NCBI GenBank assembly: GCA_963995505.1
Contig: OZ023190.1
Span: 15,060,092 to 15,124,091 of the forward strand
DNA: 64,000 nt
Direction: 5' to 3'
Source of the DNA: Hypericum androsaemum
Lineage: Eukaryota; Streptophyta; Magnoliopsida; Malpighiales; Hypericaceae
Position numbers and translations under genes: made by a program. The notes below the pieces were generated by a model. The model worked only from the letters and a program-made list of their open reading frames with translations. It was not told the DNA's origin and did no database searches. Shown here in pieces: positions 23,413 to 35,700 of the stretch. The number at the start of each line of letters is the position of its first letter. Position 1 is the stretch's first letter.

Positions 23413-24848
23413 GGCAAATTACTCTCAAGTCCCTGGCCTTTGGTCACCCTCCCCCTAGGGTCCCTGACTTTTGAAAAAAAATTATCCCGTCCCTAAGTTT
23501 TGATGATAATAGACTATCGGGTCCCTGGAGCCAGAATATTCCATATTCTTCGACGATACCCCACTTGAAAACGACGATACCCCTTGTTAAAAATCTTCAT
23601 CCTCTTCCTGGGAATCAAAACTTTTCAATTAAAAATAAAAATTAACAAAACAACTAAATCTTCATCTCCATCCCCAAATTTTCATCTTCGTCTCCAAATC
23701 TTCTTCCCCAAATCTTCTTTAAGAATTTATCAAGAAATTAAAAACCCGCAAGAAATAAAAACCCAGAAACTAAAAATCCAAATCTTCTTCTCCTTCGTTG
23801 CTCGCCGACGAGGTGGACGAGAGGATGCCCTCCGCTTGGAATCGGAGCCATTGCGAGAGTCGGAGTCTGGGGACCCTCGGGCTTGGCAGAGACGGACTTC
23901 CTCGAACGTCTCTTCTCCTAAGTCCAAGAGAGCGGCATTTGCGGGGCCTCCGTGGCCCACTTTCTTCACGCCCATCTGCCTCGTCGTGCTCGAGCAAAAC
24001 TTCACCGTCAGGGGGCGCATGGCCACCGTCACCATCACCACCGGCGACACGTTCGAGGCCGGGGCCTCCATCCTCCACCCTCAGAACTACCACGCCCATC
24101 CGCCTCTCCCACCTCTAAGACCACCTCCTCTACTACCGCCAAACCCTCTTCCTCCTCCTCCACGCCCAAACCTCCCGCCACCGCAGCGTCGCCATCAACA
24201 ATTGCGGTTACGATAACCGTAACTGCCGTTGTCGTCATCTCCAAACCTAGTTTTGTGAACCACATGATCACCGAAAGCAAGAGCAATCAAATGGAGGCCG
24301 ATGCACAAGAACAAGAAACACAAAGAAAGCCGTTTCGAGAGGGATGACCACCGATGATTAACAAATTAATTTGTCATTTGGGATGCAACCACGAACGAAT
24401 TAACGAAATGACCACTAATCTATGAGCCTAATGTATTGAGAGGGATGACCACCGATGATTATGTAGGGTTTTGTTTTTAAATTGTGATTTCTAATTTAAA
24501 TTGGAAATTCTAAAATTAAAATTTTTAAATTTTTAATTCTCAATAGTTAAGTTTTGGTTTGAGTTTTGGTTTTGGTTTTGGTTTTGGTTTTGGTTGAGAG
24601 TGGGAGGAAGAAAGGGAGGAAGAAGGGGAGGTTTAAGGAGAGGGGAGAAAGAGAGAGTAATTTTTTTAAGTGGGAGAGGCATTTAGTCTTTTTAAGTAGG
24701 AAATTGCCGGAGAATGTGGAATATTCTGGCACCAGGGACCCGAGAGTCTATTATCACCAAAACTTAGGGACGGGACAATCATTTTTCAAAAGTCAGGGAC
24801 CTTAGGGGAAGAGTGACCAAATGTGAGGGACTTGAGAGTAATTTTCTC
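23413..24848. mobile_element. Pack-MULE 4 carrying a farnesylcysteine lyase fragment
   Basis: Inverted repeats of about 140 bp start GGCAAATTACTCTCAAG on the left and, reverse-complemented, GAGAAAATTACTCTCAAG on the right. The perfect 9-bp duplication GTTTAAAAA lies at 23404-23412 and 24849-24857. No transposase is present. The cargo is GC-rich (23800-24240) with an FC-lyase-like block. A short (TTTTGG)n run lies at 24555-24595. Confidence 0.9.
23945..24098 (+). pseudogene. Captured farnesylcysteine lyase N-terminal fragment
   Basis: A block reading VVLEQNFTVRGRMATVTI, then GDTFEAGASILHPQNYHA, matches the N-terminal FAD-binding region of plant farnesylcysteine lyase / prenylcysteine oxidase, which recycles prenylcysteine and modulates ABA signalling. 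Just upstream, AHFLHAHLP in a neighbouring frame corresponds to the preceding 'SSVAHFL' region, so at least one frameshift separates them. The rest of the enzyme is absent. DNA at 24100-24240 inside the element may come from another gene. Confidence 0.72.
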
Positions 24849-24857
24849 GTTTAAAAA

Positions 24858-25477
24858 TGTCCAAACAAAATTTTTTTTAGTTGACACTTTACTATATAGA
24901 TAATTTTTTTGTGAAAAAATACAACCGTAGGAGTGAAATGGTTGGTGTACCAATAAAAGTGGTTTCATGTGGTAAAATATAAGATTAATGAAAATTGATT
25001 AAAATGGCAATAGATTTAGATTTATGTCATAAAGTTTTAAGTTCTAGTTTTGTGAATGAAAAAAATATTATTGTGAGAGTCATTTTAAATAGAGTGTGAC
25101 ATTACTCGATTCTGAATAGACAGAAAATGACTCAACGAATATAATACTTTTTTTTGAAGATAACGAATATAATACTTGACGGGGAAGAAAAAGACGGACG
25201 TTCCAACCATCACAATTGTAAGATAGGAGTTGGGTAGTTTTCATAGGTTTCAGGGAGGAGGACTCGTAATTTGTACTCTTCTAGTTTAGTCAGAATTCCA
25301 AAATATTTTATTATCCGATGGTACGTTCTAGCGTGGATTTACCATAGCTCTAGACAGAGACAAGACAAGATATCTCGTAAAGAGATTTTGGGAGTAATTT
25401 TCTGGAAGGGGGTCAGAATTTTCAAGAATTACGAAGATGTGGTTATCAGAAAAAATATTATCTATCTAGAGTTCGAA
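24858..25477. other. AT-rich intergenic stretch
   Basis: No feature is recognised. The open frame at 25271-25498 has no family resemblance and overlaps the next element. Confidence 0.4.
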
Positions 25478-26114
25478 CTAAAAATGTTCAAAACTTAACA
25501 TTTTAAAATGCACAAAAATGCACAATTTTGAGCATTTTCTTGGAGTTCCCAATTTTTCGTGTTTTTTAGCAATAAGTTTTTTGAAATTTTTTTTAATTAT
25601 CTTGATTATTTGTAACATATTTCTATATTTTCAATTTTGTTAAAATAATGTTATAATAAATGGTATAATTATCTGAAACTTTTATTTTATTTATTAAATA
25701 GATTGAAAAAGAATTGAGAACAGACGAAAAAATTAGAGACTTAGAAAATTTTGTTGATTATCTCTAAAAGAAATGTTATAATAAATCATGTAATTTTGTA
25801 GATTATCTGTAACTTTTATTTTATTTATTAAATAAATTGAAAAAAATTGAGAACAGACAGCAAAATCAGAAACTTACAAATTTTTGTTTATTATCTGTTA
25901 CAAACCCCTCATATTATTTTAACATAAATTTAAAATAAAAAATATGTTACAAATAATCAAGAGAATTACAAATTTTTTCAACAAACTTATCGTCAAAAAA
26001 TGCGGAGAATTGGGAGCTCCAAGAAAATGCTCAAAATTGTACGTTTCTTGGCTAAAAATCTCTGGTTTGTGCGTTTTTGTACATCTTAAAATATCAAGTT
26101 TTGAGCATTTTTAG
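25478..26114. mobile_element. AT-rich foldback element
   Basis: Arms of about 170-200 bp are inverted copies. The left begins CTAAAAATGTTCAAAAC and the right, reverse-complemented, begins CTAAAAATGCTCAAAAC. Both contain 'GAGCATTTTCTTGGAG' and 'CTTGATTATTTGTAACATA'. Between them lie two tandem copies of a unit of about 85 bp ('aatgttataataaat...attgagaacagac'). The target duplication is unclear (GTTCGAAC against GTCGGACC). No coding capacity. Confidence 0.65.
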
Positions 26115-27237
26115 GTCGGACCGAGATAGTTAATATTTTTTCCGAGAATTCCATTCTTGTAATTGTTGGAGATTTTGACCACTTCTAGTTCTAGAAAATT
26201 ACTCCAGAATTTGGCTCAAACTGATCAAACAAGCAGTGCGCATGTTGATGTCCAGTCAAAAGCAGTAGAACAGTTGATGGTGCCCTATGGACTTTTTTTT
26301 AGAAAATGGTGCCCTACGGACTCAAGTTTAAGTTTCTTTATGCATGTCCTTACTAGTTACTGCAGACTGCACATTGGAAACATTTTAAATTTTAGTGTAA
26401 TTTGTGGAAGGATATTTGGCCTAAGGACCATGTATAATGATTTGACGAAGATTTATAGTTTAATTTTTGGTAAAGTATAACTAGACATTAAAATACTATT
26501 GAATTTTTTATAAGCGTATTAATTTGAAATTTTATGAAAATAATAATATATTTTTAAATAAGATTCGACAATATTCGATTTTCAGACATATAGTAAAACG
26601 CCATATCAAATCCCACTATGTATGCCGCTCCATGTACATCGATATTTCCCAGAACTTGTCAAATAAGTGTGGGGTTAACAAGGAAGTTAGGTAGGATCGC
26701 ACGTACTTTATGCATTCGCTGCATGCTTTAAAGCTATGGTTATGATTATCTCAGGGGTTCACCAATTTGATTTGAAAAACTATAGTTAGATATATAAATA
26801 TATATAGATGTGGTGTGACGATATATTTGGTATAGCACTATATATTAAGCGTATCATAACTTAGAGGGCTCCATATCAGCATCACTTTCTTGTTGTCGGC
26901 CACTTGATCAATGGCATCTAGAGCGAAATACCACACCACTACTCAAACTACACTAATTTTATAATTATCCTAGCCAAAATTAATTCATTTGGTAAGATAA
27001 TTTTCTTCCTTATAAAATATATCAAATTTTCATATAATCTAAAGTTTCTTTATCCCAGAAGCCGAAAGCAACAAATCCAGGCGCAATCTTAGTATAAAAG
27101 ACATCATTGTCATTATCAACGAACATTATTTAAAAAATTTATATAAAGCCTGGGAAGTAGAGAAGATCAAATTGGATTTTTGGTCACACAAGCAAAAGAC
27201 TAAACTGCTGGCTACCAAAAATTATCAAATTTTTTAT
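26115..27237. other. AT-rich intergenic stretch
   Basis: No gene is recognised. The open frame at 26163-26480 has no known resemblance. Confidence 0.45.
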
Positions 27238-27246
27238 AAGTAAATT

Positions 27247-28524
27247 AAATAAAGAGATAATTACCTTACGATTTCTGGTGTTTGAGCAAACTTATTTTTT
27301 TTTATAAAAAAATTATTTTTTAATCCTTATTATTTTCAATAATTTTTTTTGGTCTTTATAATTTAAAATAATAACTTTTTTGGTCATGTCAGCAGTCAAC
27401 ATATATTCTTTTATGATCATTATACCCCTGGAAAAAAGTCAAACAAAAACAAAAGACCATCTTCGTCCTTGGACATCTTCATCTTCTTCCCTGCATATTT
27501 TTCTGGGAATCAAATCTTTCAATTAAAATCAACAAAAACCAAGAAAACAATTAAACCAAAACCAGCTAGACTAAAATAAAAAATGGCCATAAAAGCGATG
27601 TCTGCCTCCACGGTCTCGATAAAGGCGAACCCCGCCGCTCAACGGAGGCCCGTTGTCGTCTCCGACAAGAAGAAGAATCTCGGAACCCAGGAGCTCTTCC
27701 CGGCCGATGCTCAGACGCCAGCCACCGCCACCGGAGACGCCATCCTGAGCAACCACTCGATTCGAGGGGAGGCGGTGACGTCGAGGGACGCGGTCCAGGT
27801 GAGGAAGACGAGCTCCACCGTGTTGCCGCGGAAGCAACGGCGGGGCGGGAGGCCGGAGAAGCCGTGGTGGATGCGGGCTGTGAGCATCGTCGTTGACTCC
27901 ACCGGGTACGACCGCGGCGAAGATGCTCCAGGTCTTGGTGGAAGTTGTGGATACGAAGCTGGAGAGTGAGGTTGGAGGTCGGGGAAGATGGAGGAGACAG
28001 CCTCAAAAAAATTTCCATGTGGGTTTTCCAGATCTTGGCCTCCCCCATCGAACAACTCCCAACAGTAACTTGACTTGCTCTTCAGTTGCGTCCCCCATCA
28101 AACAACTTCAGTTGTGTTGCTCAAGCACTAGTTCTAATTCCATGGATGAACAACTCCCATGGCTTCTGTAACGAAATCATGTTCCGCCGCTTGTTTTTGT
28201 TTCGTGCTTGTTTTTGGTTTACCTTCTAGTTGATTTTAATTTTTAATTGAAAATTTTTGATTCCAGGAAGAAGATGTAAGGAGGAAGATGAAGAAGATGC
28301 CTGGGAAAGAGGACGGTCTTTTTGTAAAAAAAATTGTGACTTTTTTTGCAGGAAAATAATAGTTATTAAAAAAGTTATGTTGACTGCTGACATCAGTGGT
28401 GGATCTGTTAAGGACAAAAAAATTATTATTTTAAATTAAAAAAACCGAGAAAGACTTTCTAAAATATTAAGAAATAAAAAAAATATTTGTTCAAACTCCC
28501 ATGACCTTAGAGCAATTATCTCTT
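27247..28524. mobile_element. Probable Pack-MULE 5, upstream of the zinc-finger gene
   Basis: Long AT-rich inverted repeats (about 27251-27440 and 28300-28524) share 'AAGAGATAATT' at the tips and 'TTGACTGCTGACAT' further in. The 9-mer AAGTAAATT lies on both sides (27238-27246 and 28525-28533), though the left tip carries about four extra bases. No transposase is present. The GC-rich interior (27580-27970) carries an open coding-like stretch. The right end is only 206 bp upstream of the zinc-finger start codon. Confidence 0.72.
27583..27969 (+). CDS. Open captured sequence, product unknown
   Basis: A 128-codon open frame starts at an ATG and is basic, with Ala/Ser-rich N-terminal sequence and a segment RPEKPWWMRAVSIV. 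Its GC content is far above the AT-rich inverted repeats around it, suggesting host-gene origin. I do not recognise the family. The minus strand is also open here (27566-28048), so coding direction is not proven. It may be only a captured exon. Confidence 0.3.
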   Translation: MAIKAMSASTVSIKANPAAQRRPVVVSDKKKNLGTQELFPADAQTPATATGDAILSNHSIRGEAVTSRDAVQVRKTSSTVLPRKQRRGGRPEKPWWMRAVSIVVDSTGYDRGEDAPGLGGSCGYEAGE

Positions 28525-28539
28525 AAGTAAATTATCATC

Positions 28540-28560
28540 TTGTATATATAAGATAAAATC
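28540..28560 (+). promoter_or_regulatory. TATA box of the zinc-finger gene
   Basis: The sequence 'gtatatataag' sits about 180 bp upstream of the ATG at 28731 and just 16 bp beyond the right end of the upstream Mutator-like element. A pyrimidine-rich leader follows (28610-28630). The assignment is by position and motif only. Confidence 0.45.
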
Positions 28561-28730
28561 ATAAAACAATAGATATATGGACACGAGACTATCTACACCT
28601 AGTCACCTAATCTCCTCTCCTCTCCCCTGAAAAAACACTCTCTACACCGAAAGATAAAGCGTTTCCGTATAAAATTTACAAGTCGCAACTTTAGAAGACA
28701 CAAAAGATTGAGCTTATAGCCTCCAACCCA

Positions 28731-29441
28731 ATGGAATTATCTCCGACGAAAGAACATAGTTCCTCCGATGAGCCCTCTACCTCCGTCAACGTCCCCGAAT
28801 CTCTTCGAACCCTAGACCTTCCCTTCAATTCAGACAAAGAACTGGTTGAAGAACTCAGACATGGTTCCTTCTCCAACCCGGAGCTCAACCTCATCGGCAA
28901 CATGTCGGCCGACACGCCGATCAATGTCAAGCCCGATGGTGATTCCGAGCAAAGGGTTTTCTCATGCAACTATTGCCGGAGGCTGTTTTACAGCTCCCAG
29001 GCACTTGGAGGCCATCAAAACGCACATAAGCGAGAAAGAACGTTAGCTAAAAGAGCCCAAACAAGCTTTGGACACCACCCTTATCGTCATAATAGCTACA
29101 ATTACACCAACTTGGCTTCTCTTCCTCTTCTTCATGGAGGATCATATGGTCGGTCGCCGGCTTCTCCCCTCGGGATACAAGCTCACTCTTCCTTAAATGG
29201 CGGGTGCTGGCCTCAAGCAAGGAGTAGTAGTTGCAGTGATCCATTGTTGCGGGTTGGGATCGGCAGGTTCAACTGCTCCGGGAGGAGTACTCTTGTCGGG
29301 TCTCCGGTGTCGGCTCGTGGCCAGGGGAGGGGTGATCGATGGCGGTTCGCCGCGGGCGGCGACCGTGGTGCTGATCAGGTTAAGGGCAATAGCCGAGATG
29401 ACCCGGTAGTAAAGAAGCTAGACTTGTCTCTAAGGCTCTAA
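28731..29441 (+). CDS. Single C2H2 zinc-finger repressor with EAR tail (ZFP1-ZFP4 type)
   Basis: This is an intronless 236-residue nuclear transcription factor. One zinc finger spans about residues 77-99, [19 protein letters not shown] and then QNAH, with Cys79, Cys82, His95 and His99 as ligands and the plant-specific QALGGH box that contacts DNA. The C-terminus ends LDLSLRL, a typical EAR (LxLxL) motif that recruits TOPLESS-type co-repressors, so repression is likely. Acidic and Ser-rich sequence precedes the finger; Ser/Gly-rich sequence follows. The length fits the 150-260 residue family. The ATG is the first in frame after a TATA box and leader. Members control trichome, hormone and developmental responses; the specific role is unknown. 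The reading frame is complete. Confidence 0.93.
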   Translation: MELSPTKEHSSSDEPSTSVNVPESLRTLDLPFNSDKELVEELRHGSFSNPELNLIGNMSADTPINVKPDGDSEQRVFSCNYCRRLFYSSQALGGHQNAHKRERTLAKRAQTSFGHHPYRHNSYNYTNLASLPLLHGGSYGRSPASPLGIQAHSSLNGGCWPQARSSSCSDPLLRVGIGRFNCSGRSTLVGSPVSARGQGRGDRWRFAAGGDRGADQVKGNSRDDPVVKKLDLSLRL

Positions 29442-30685
29442 GTAAGGTCTTGCTCTTTTTTTTGAAGGTTTAGAAAAATTAAGACTTTAAATTGAGGTCT
29501 TAGTTTAGTTTAGTTAAACTTTTTTCTTTACTGTTGTTTGTTGATTTTAGTTTCCTTTCCTCTCGTTTTTGGGTCTCGGATCATGTGAGCTGAATCATTG
29601 AATGTACATAGCAAATTTTGGCTTTTCGTAAATACTGTTGCGCATAATCTCAGGAAATTTTCATTATTGAGATTTTTTTACGCTATTGTTTTCCTTTCCT
29701 ATACGTTAATTTGTTTCGTAGAAAATATTACCAGAACAAAATTTCCACAGATATTATTTTCCTAAATTGTAAAGAACTTTCTCACGTCAAAAAATGTAAT
29801 GAGAGTTTTTTCTAGGGTCGGTGAATTTTTCACAATAGGATGTGGTATGGAAAGTTATTTCCCCATGGCATAAAAAGTTTTTTGGATAAAAAATATGTTT
29901 TATTTATGAATTTTTGACATGTTCCAAACACATATTATATATATATATATAATTTATTTAAATATATATATTTCTAAATAGGTAGAAACCATGAAAATAA
30001 ATTCTCTCGTAAGACTGTGATCGGGTTCAACCTAATTACATATAGGAAAAAGAAGAAAATTAAAAAAAAATCAAAAGAATAAAAGGGACATAATCGGTGA
30101 CGAGGGTCGGCTGACCGACCATGACGGCCGACCTGGGCGGGGCTTATTAATTTTTTTTCATTCCCAATCTAATCTAGTAACATATTATACAATGTTATTA
30201 GTTAAAAATATAAAAATTTTATTTTTTAAGTCTCTACCAATAGATCCCAGTATTTTCAATTCTTGATAAATAGAGCTCAATTTTTTAATTTTTTGAAAGG
30301 TAAATATTTACCTTGGCAGCTCAATTTTTAATGAAAATTTGTATAGATAATATATGTATGTGAATAAAAAAATTAATTTTTTATTTAATAACTTAGTTAG
30401 ACTAGGTCACTGGTGAGGATAAAAAATGTTCAAATTGGGTTAAGTTAGGTTGTATGTAAATGAGAGATGAGAGATAAATTATTGGTTCTGACCTGTTTGC
30501 ACTACATCACCAATAGAGATCGCGTAGGAAGCGCTACTTTTTGGTCAAGGGTTGCTTATTTAAAATTTCCGACCAATTAAATGTTGCGGAGGTCAAGCTC
30601 TTACAGTACAGCACTAATTAAACGCCGTATCACATGGCTACAGTGTAGCTGCAACCCACATGGACTCGTGCCTCGTTTGTTTTTA
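29442..30685. other. Intergenic stretch downstream of the zinc-finger gene
   Basis: The first 200-300 bp are probably 3' UTR. A (TA)n run lies at 29936-29952. No gene is recognised in the rest. Confidence 0.45.
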
Positions 30686-31190
30686 GAAGTCCAATATTTT
30701 CCACTTGGATCGCAATTGATGAGATCCACCGCGGTTTTGGATTGGGTACGGAGTGAAGGAATTGATTCCGAAAGGTTTGGAGTGAAGGGGGACTGCAGTG
30801 GCAAGCGCAAGTATGTGATAATGGCAAGTACAGTTATGTGATAATGACATTTGTTTTTGTGAAAACGGCAAGTCCCTGTTGATGATAATGGCACGCATAG
30901 TTTTTTTCATTTTGGTCCCCGTATTTTAGCATTTTTGCAAAAAGGTCACAATGGCATGTGCAGATATGTGATACTGGCATGCGCAGTTATGTGATAATGG
31001 CATTTGTATCCGGCCTGTGTTTGTGTATAACTTTTTTCATTTTGATCCCCATATTTTAGCACGTTTGTAAAAAAGTCCCCGCGTGTCTTCATTCCAAACG
31101 GTTCGGAATAGTGGTATTCCGTAGCCAATCCATACCCATCCACCGCAGCCATTGTTTGTCAGTGGATCGACATTGCCCAACAAGAAAGAA
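30686..31190. mobile_element. Possible foldback or MITE element with internal duplication
   Basis: The ends are imperfect inverted copies: GATCCACCGCGG, GGATTGGGTACGG and CCGAAAGGTTTGGA on the left against GATCCACTGACA, GGATTGGCTACGG and CCGAACCGTTTGGA from the right. Between them, a block containing 'tttttcattttggtcccc.tattttagca' occurs twice (about 30900 and 31035), as does 'gttatgtgataatgg'. Boundaries and target duplication are unresolved. Confidence 0.4.
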
Positions 31191-31299
31191 CTTGCGAGAA
31201 AAGTAATTAAGTTTTTCTTATATTATCAGATATCCTATCAGAATGTTCACCAAATTAACTAAGTGTTGACGAGTCAGACAAGTAGTTATGTTTTTTTAA

Positions 31300-31556
31300 G
31301 AACAATGCCTAAATCCATTAAAAATCCGTTAAGTGGGAAAATCCGTGAACAATAGCGCGTCCAACCCGCTGGATGGATTACATCCCAACCCCCCCGGGAG
31401 GGAGCCAAACCTACAATACTTACTTAACCAATCAACGACATGGTTAAGTGCTCTAGGAATAAAGTGTAAGGAATAAAAGGGCAAATGAGACAACAACCTG
31501 CGAATACGGCAAACCAGATCATCAACTTGCCAATGTACACGGGTGTTGGTGTTGTT
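31300..31556 (-). pseudogene. LINE RNase H domain, C-terminal half
   Basis: On the minus strand the sequence reads TRVHWQVDDLVCRIRRL and then IPRALNHVVDWLSKY, the end of a plant LINE-type RNase H domain. It is followed by a stop and the A-rich tail. It continues the half at 37430-37755 and was separated from it by the Ty1/copia insertion. Confidence 0.75.
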
Positions 31557-32204
31557 TGTTGGAGGTGGTGTACTTGATTAGGATCTAGTCGAGGCAAGAG
31601 TTAGACTCTTTCTCTGTAAGACGAGATTACCCCGTATTCAGTACTTACGGGCTACGGCAATCGTCCCCAAGATACGACGACTTTCGGACTTCGAGTTCGT
31701 AGCACAACGACCCTCGAAGCTTCGGGCGAACCGTCAGATATTCGAAACTTTCTGAGAGATGGGGAGAGAGCCTACAATTGCTAATGAATGCTTATGTAAG
31801 TTGTAGTGGGGTGAGATGCAAATGAGGGAGAGAGGCCTATTTATATGCTGCGGAGGGAGAGGAGGTAGGCAGTCCGAGGGGGAACGAGTGTGGCAGCCTA
31901 CACATCCGAGGACAAGTGTAAAGTGCGCCACAAAGCGCCCATTGTGACCTGCGTCCAATACACCATGCACACACGCATATGCGCGTGCGCGTGCTCGTGC
32001 TCGGAGCTAGCCTCTGTCAGCTCTTCAGGTGGAACATTTAATGTTACACCAGCTTGGAGCTTCTCCTTATAAACAGGAAAAAATTTCTTGCAATTTTCAA
32101 TGTGGTAATGGTTTTTCCATTCCCACCTAGGGCCTCAGCTTGGACTTTTCAGCTTGGGCCTTCCAGCTTGGGCCAAATGTATTAATTATGCATTTATTCC
32201 AATA
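31557..32204 (-). repeat. Ty1/copia 3' LTR
   Basis: This matches 36662-37429 over most of its length, including 'gtgtacttgattagg', 'cccgtattcagtacttacgggc' (an inverted repeat) and 'catttattccaa'. Compared with its partner it lacks about 120 bp and has several substitutions, so the insertion is not recent. Confidence 0.88.
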
Positions 32205-32778
32205 ATCTCCCACATGAATGATGATTAATACATGCTGACACTTTTAAGAAAAGTTCTGACGAAATATCATTGCATCGAGATAGGTAGCTTATGACTTTAA
32301 ACCTTCTCTAGTAAGATGTTATCGAATTTACTTGCTGCTCAGTGAATACGATATCTTAAACTAGTCAGCTTTTTATGTAAACCAAGACAATAATATTTAC
32401 ACAATGATATCTCTAATATCCTTTGGTTCTCACGTTTTATCCGTTTCGGCCATGGACCATTTCTTGGATTCATAAGTATTTTTCTATTTGAAGTGGCCTC
32501 ACTTCACACTTATATAGGTGATCTTCTATCAAGAGTATCCTGCCATACTCTTCTTTTTTCTAGTATAGGAATCATTAAAAGCGTAGACGTTTAACCTTAC
32601 CACACCTCTGCAGGTTCGTACTTGGGCAGCTTCTGAGAATGGGATGAGTTCCAAGTAATCATCTGAATCATCCATAACATGGTTGTCTCATTGAACCAAG
32701 TTTGTGGGATCTCCACTCATCATGGTTGAGTTACCGCTATGAACGTTCTTTAATGTGTGGGTTTTAACCCCATTTCCC

Positions 32779-35700
32779 TTATGCATTATACATTTGATCT
32801 CTGTTGATTCCTTTCGTCAAAGGATCAGCTATATTGTCATTGAACTTCACATAATCAATGGTAATTATACCACCAGAGATCAACTGTCTAACGGTGTTAT
32901 ATCTCCTACGGATATGTCGAGACTTACCGTTATACATAGTACTTTGTGCTCTCCCTATTGCTGACATGCTATCACAGTGTATCAATATAGGAGGCATAGG
33001 CTTGTTCCAACATGGAATATCCTCTAGGAAGTTTCTGAGCCATTCAGCTTCTTCCCTAGCTTTGTCTAGTGCTATAAACTCTGACTCTATGGTGGATCGA
33101 GCTATGCACATTTGTTTAGAGGATTTCCAGGACACAGCTCTGCCACCTATGGTAAACACGTAACCACTAGTGAATTTGGAGTCTTTAATGTCCGATATCC
33201 AATTCGCATCACTGTATCCTTCCAATACAGCTAGATATCTCGTATATAGTATGCCATGGTTCAAAGTATATTTTAGATACTTTAGAACCCTTTCCAGAGC
33301 TAGCCAGTGATCCGTTCCTGGATTACTTGTGAATCTACTAAGCTTGCTAACTGAATAAGCAATATCAGGGCGTGTACAATTTGTTAAGTACATCAAGCTC
33401 CCAATGATCCTTGCATATTTCAGTTGAGATACTGGGTCTCTTCTATTTTTAGCTAAGTGTGGACTCAAGTCTACCGGAGTCTTAGCTGGAGGTTTATCAA
33501 AAGCTTCAAATTTCTTGAGTACATTCTCAATATAGTGAGATTGTGACAAGACAATTCCTTCAGTCGTCCTAGAGATTTTAATCCCTAGTATGACGTCAGC
33601 TAGACCCAAATCTTTCATGTCAAAGTTATTCTTTAACATGTTCTTAGTTTTCATGATAAGATCATTACTGCTTTCCATGATTAGCATATCGTCTACATAT
33701 AGACATATAATCATGTAGGCATCAGGTGCGCCTATAATGTATACACATTTATTACACTCATTGATCTTAAAGCCATTTCACATCATTATTCTGTCAAATT
33801 TCTCATGCCATTGTTTCGACGTCTGTTTCAGCCCGTATAGTGACTTGACCAGCTTGCATACTTTATGTTCTTGTCCGGAGGCAACAAACCCTTCAGGTTA
33901 TTTCATATATATCTCCTCTTCCAGTTCTCCATTTAGAAAAGCTATTTTTACATCCATCTGATGTATCTCAAGGTTATAAAGTGCTGCAACAACTATGAGT
34001 ACTCTAATAGATCTGATTCTTGTGACCGGCGAATACGTGTCAAAAAAATCATATCCTTCCTTCTGTTTGAACCCTTTAGCTACCAACCGAGCTTTGTATT
34101 TATCGATTGATCCATCAGCTTTGTATTTCCTTTTAAGGATCTACTTACAACCTAAAAGTTTGTAACCTGGTGGGAGATCCATAATTTTCTACATGTGGTT
34201 TTGCATGATGGACTCTATCTCACTATTGATAGCTTCTTTCCAGAGAGGAGCACCTAGACTAGATAACGCCTCTTGGATTGTCCCAGGTTCATTTTTTAAC
34301 ACGTATGTCAGAAAATCTGGACCAAACGACTTGGCTGTTCTAGCCCTTTTGCTACGTCTAGGTTCCTTAACTTGATGAGAACCTTGAGTAGCTTCATGAG
34401 CTCTTTTCTTAGAACTTGAGTCTTTCCTTTCCTTGTTTGGAAAGATATTCTCAAAGAATATTGTATTCCTTGATTCCATGACCATTCCCTCGTTGATTTC
34501 AGGATTTTCAGACTTGTGCACTAGAAATCGGTATGCGCTATTGTTGTAGGCATATCCGATAAAGATGCAGTCAACTGTCTTGGGTCCTATTCTCACTATT
34601 TTAGGTGGATATATTTCTACCTTAGCTAGGCACCCCCACACTTTAAGGTAACCGTAGGAAGGCTTTCTCCCTTTCCATAATTCATATGGGGTTTTGTCCC
34701 TTTTCGTGTGTGGCAGTTTGTTTAGAATGTGATTAGCTGAAAGCACAGTTTCCCCCCATATATTCTGGGATAAGCCCGAGCTAATCAACATAGCATTCAT
34801 CATCTCCTTGAGAGTTCGATTCTTACGTTCAGCTATGCCATTTGATTGAGGTGAGTATGGTGCAGTCGTCTAATGAATAATGCTATTTTATTGGCAGAAT
34901 TCCTCAAACGGAGCTACATATTCTCCCCCTCTATCGCTTTTAATCATCTTGATTTTAGTGCTAAGTTAATTTTCAACCTCATTCTTGTAATTCTTGAAAG
35001 CTTCTAGAGCTTCATCTTTTCCTTTCAAGAGATGTACATAGCAGTACTTCGTGCAATCATCAATAAATGTGATAAAATACTTGTTTCCACCTCTAGTTTG
35101 TATGTGTTTCATATCGCAGATGTCAGTATGAATTAACTCTAAAGGTGCAGTACTTCTTTCTACTGAATGAAAAGGTGCTTTGGTCATTTTTGCCTCTACA
35201 CTTACTTCACATTTAGTGTTTGGGTTAAACTCTATTTTGGGTAATAAATTGAAACTTACTAACTTCCTTAGTGAGCTCAAAATTACGTGTCCTAATCTAT
35301 CATGCCATAAGTTAGAACATTCAACCAAGTAAGAAGAATTCACAACTTTATTAGGGCCCTCAAGGGCGCGTTTGAAAGTTATTACATTCATTTTGAAGAG
35401 TCCCCTCTCGAGGTAACCCTTTCCTACAAAGGTACCAGCCTTAGTTAACACAAATCTATCAGCCTCAAAAACTAGCTTCAACCTGGCTTTACTTAACATG
35501 GAGCCGGATACTAGATTCTTGCGAATTTATGGGACATGCAGCACATCCTTAAGGGTCAGCTCTTTTCCGAAGGTCAGCTTGAGCACCACCTTGCCTAGTC
35601 CGACTACGGAGAAGTTGTAGAGTTACCCATAAATAACTTCCGTCTGTTGATCGGGATATAGGTCGAGAACATCTCCTTGTCTGAGCAGATGTGTCAGGTT

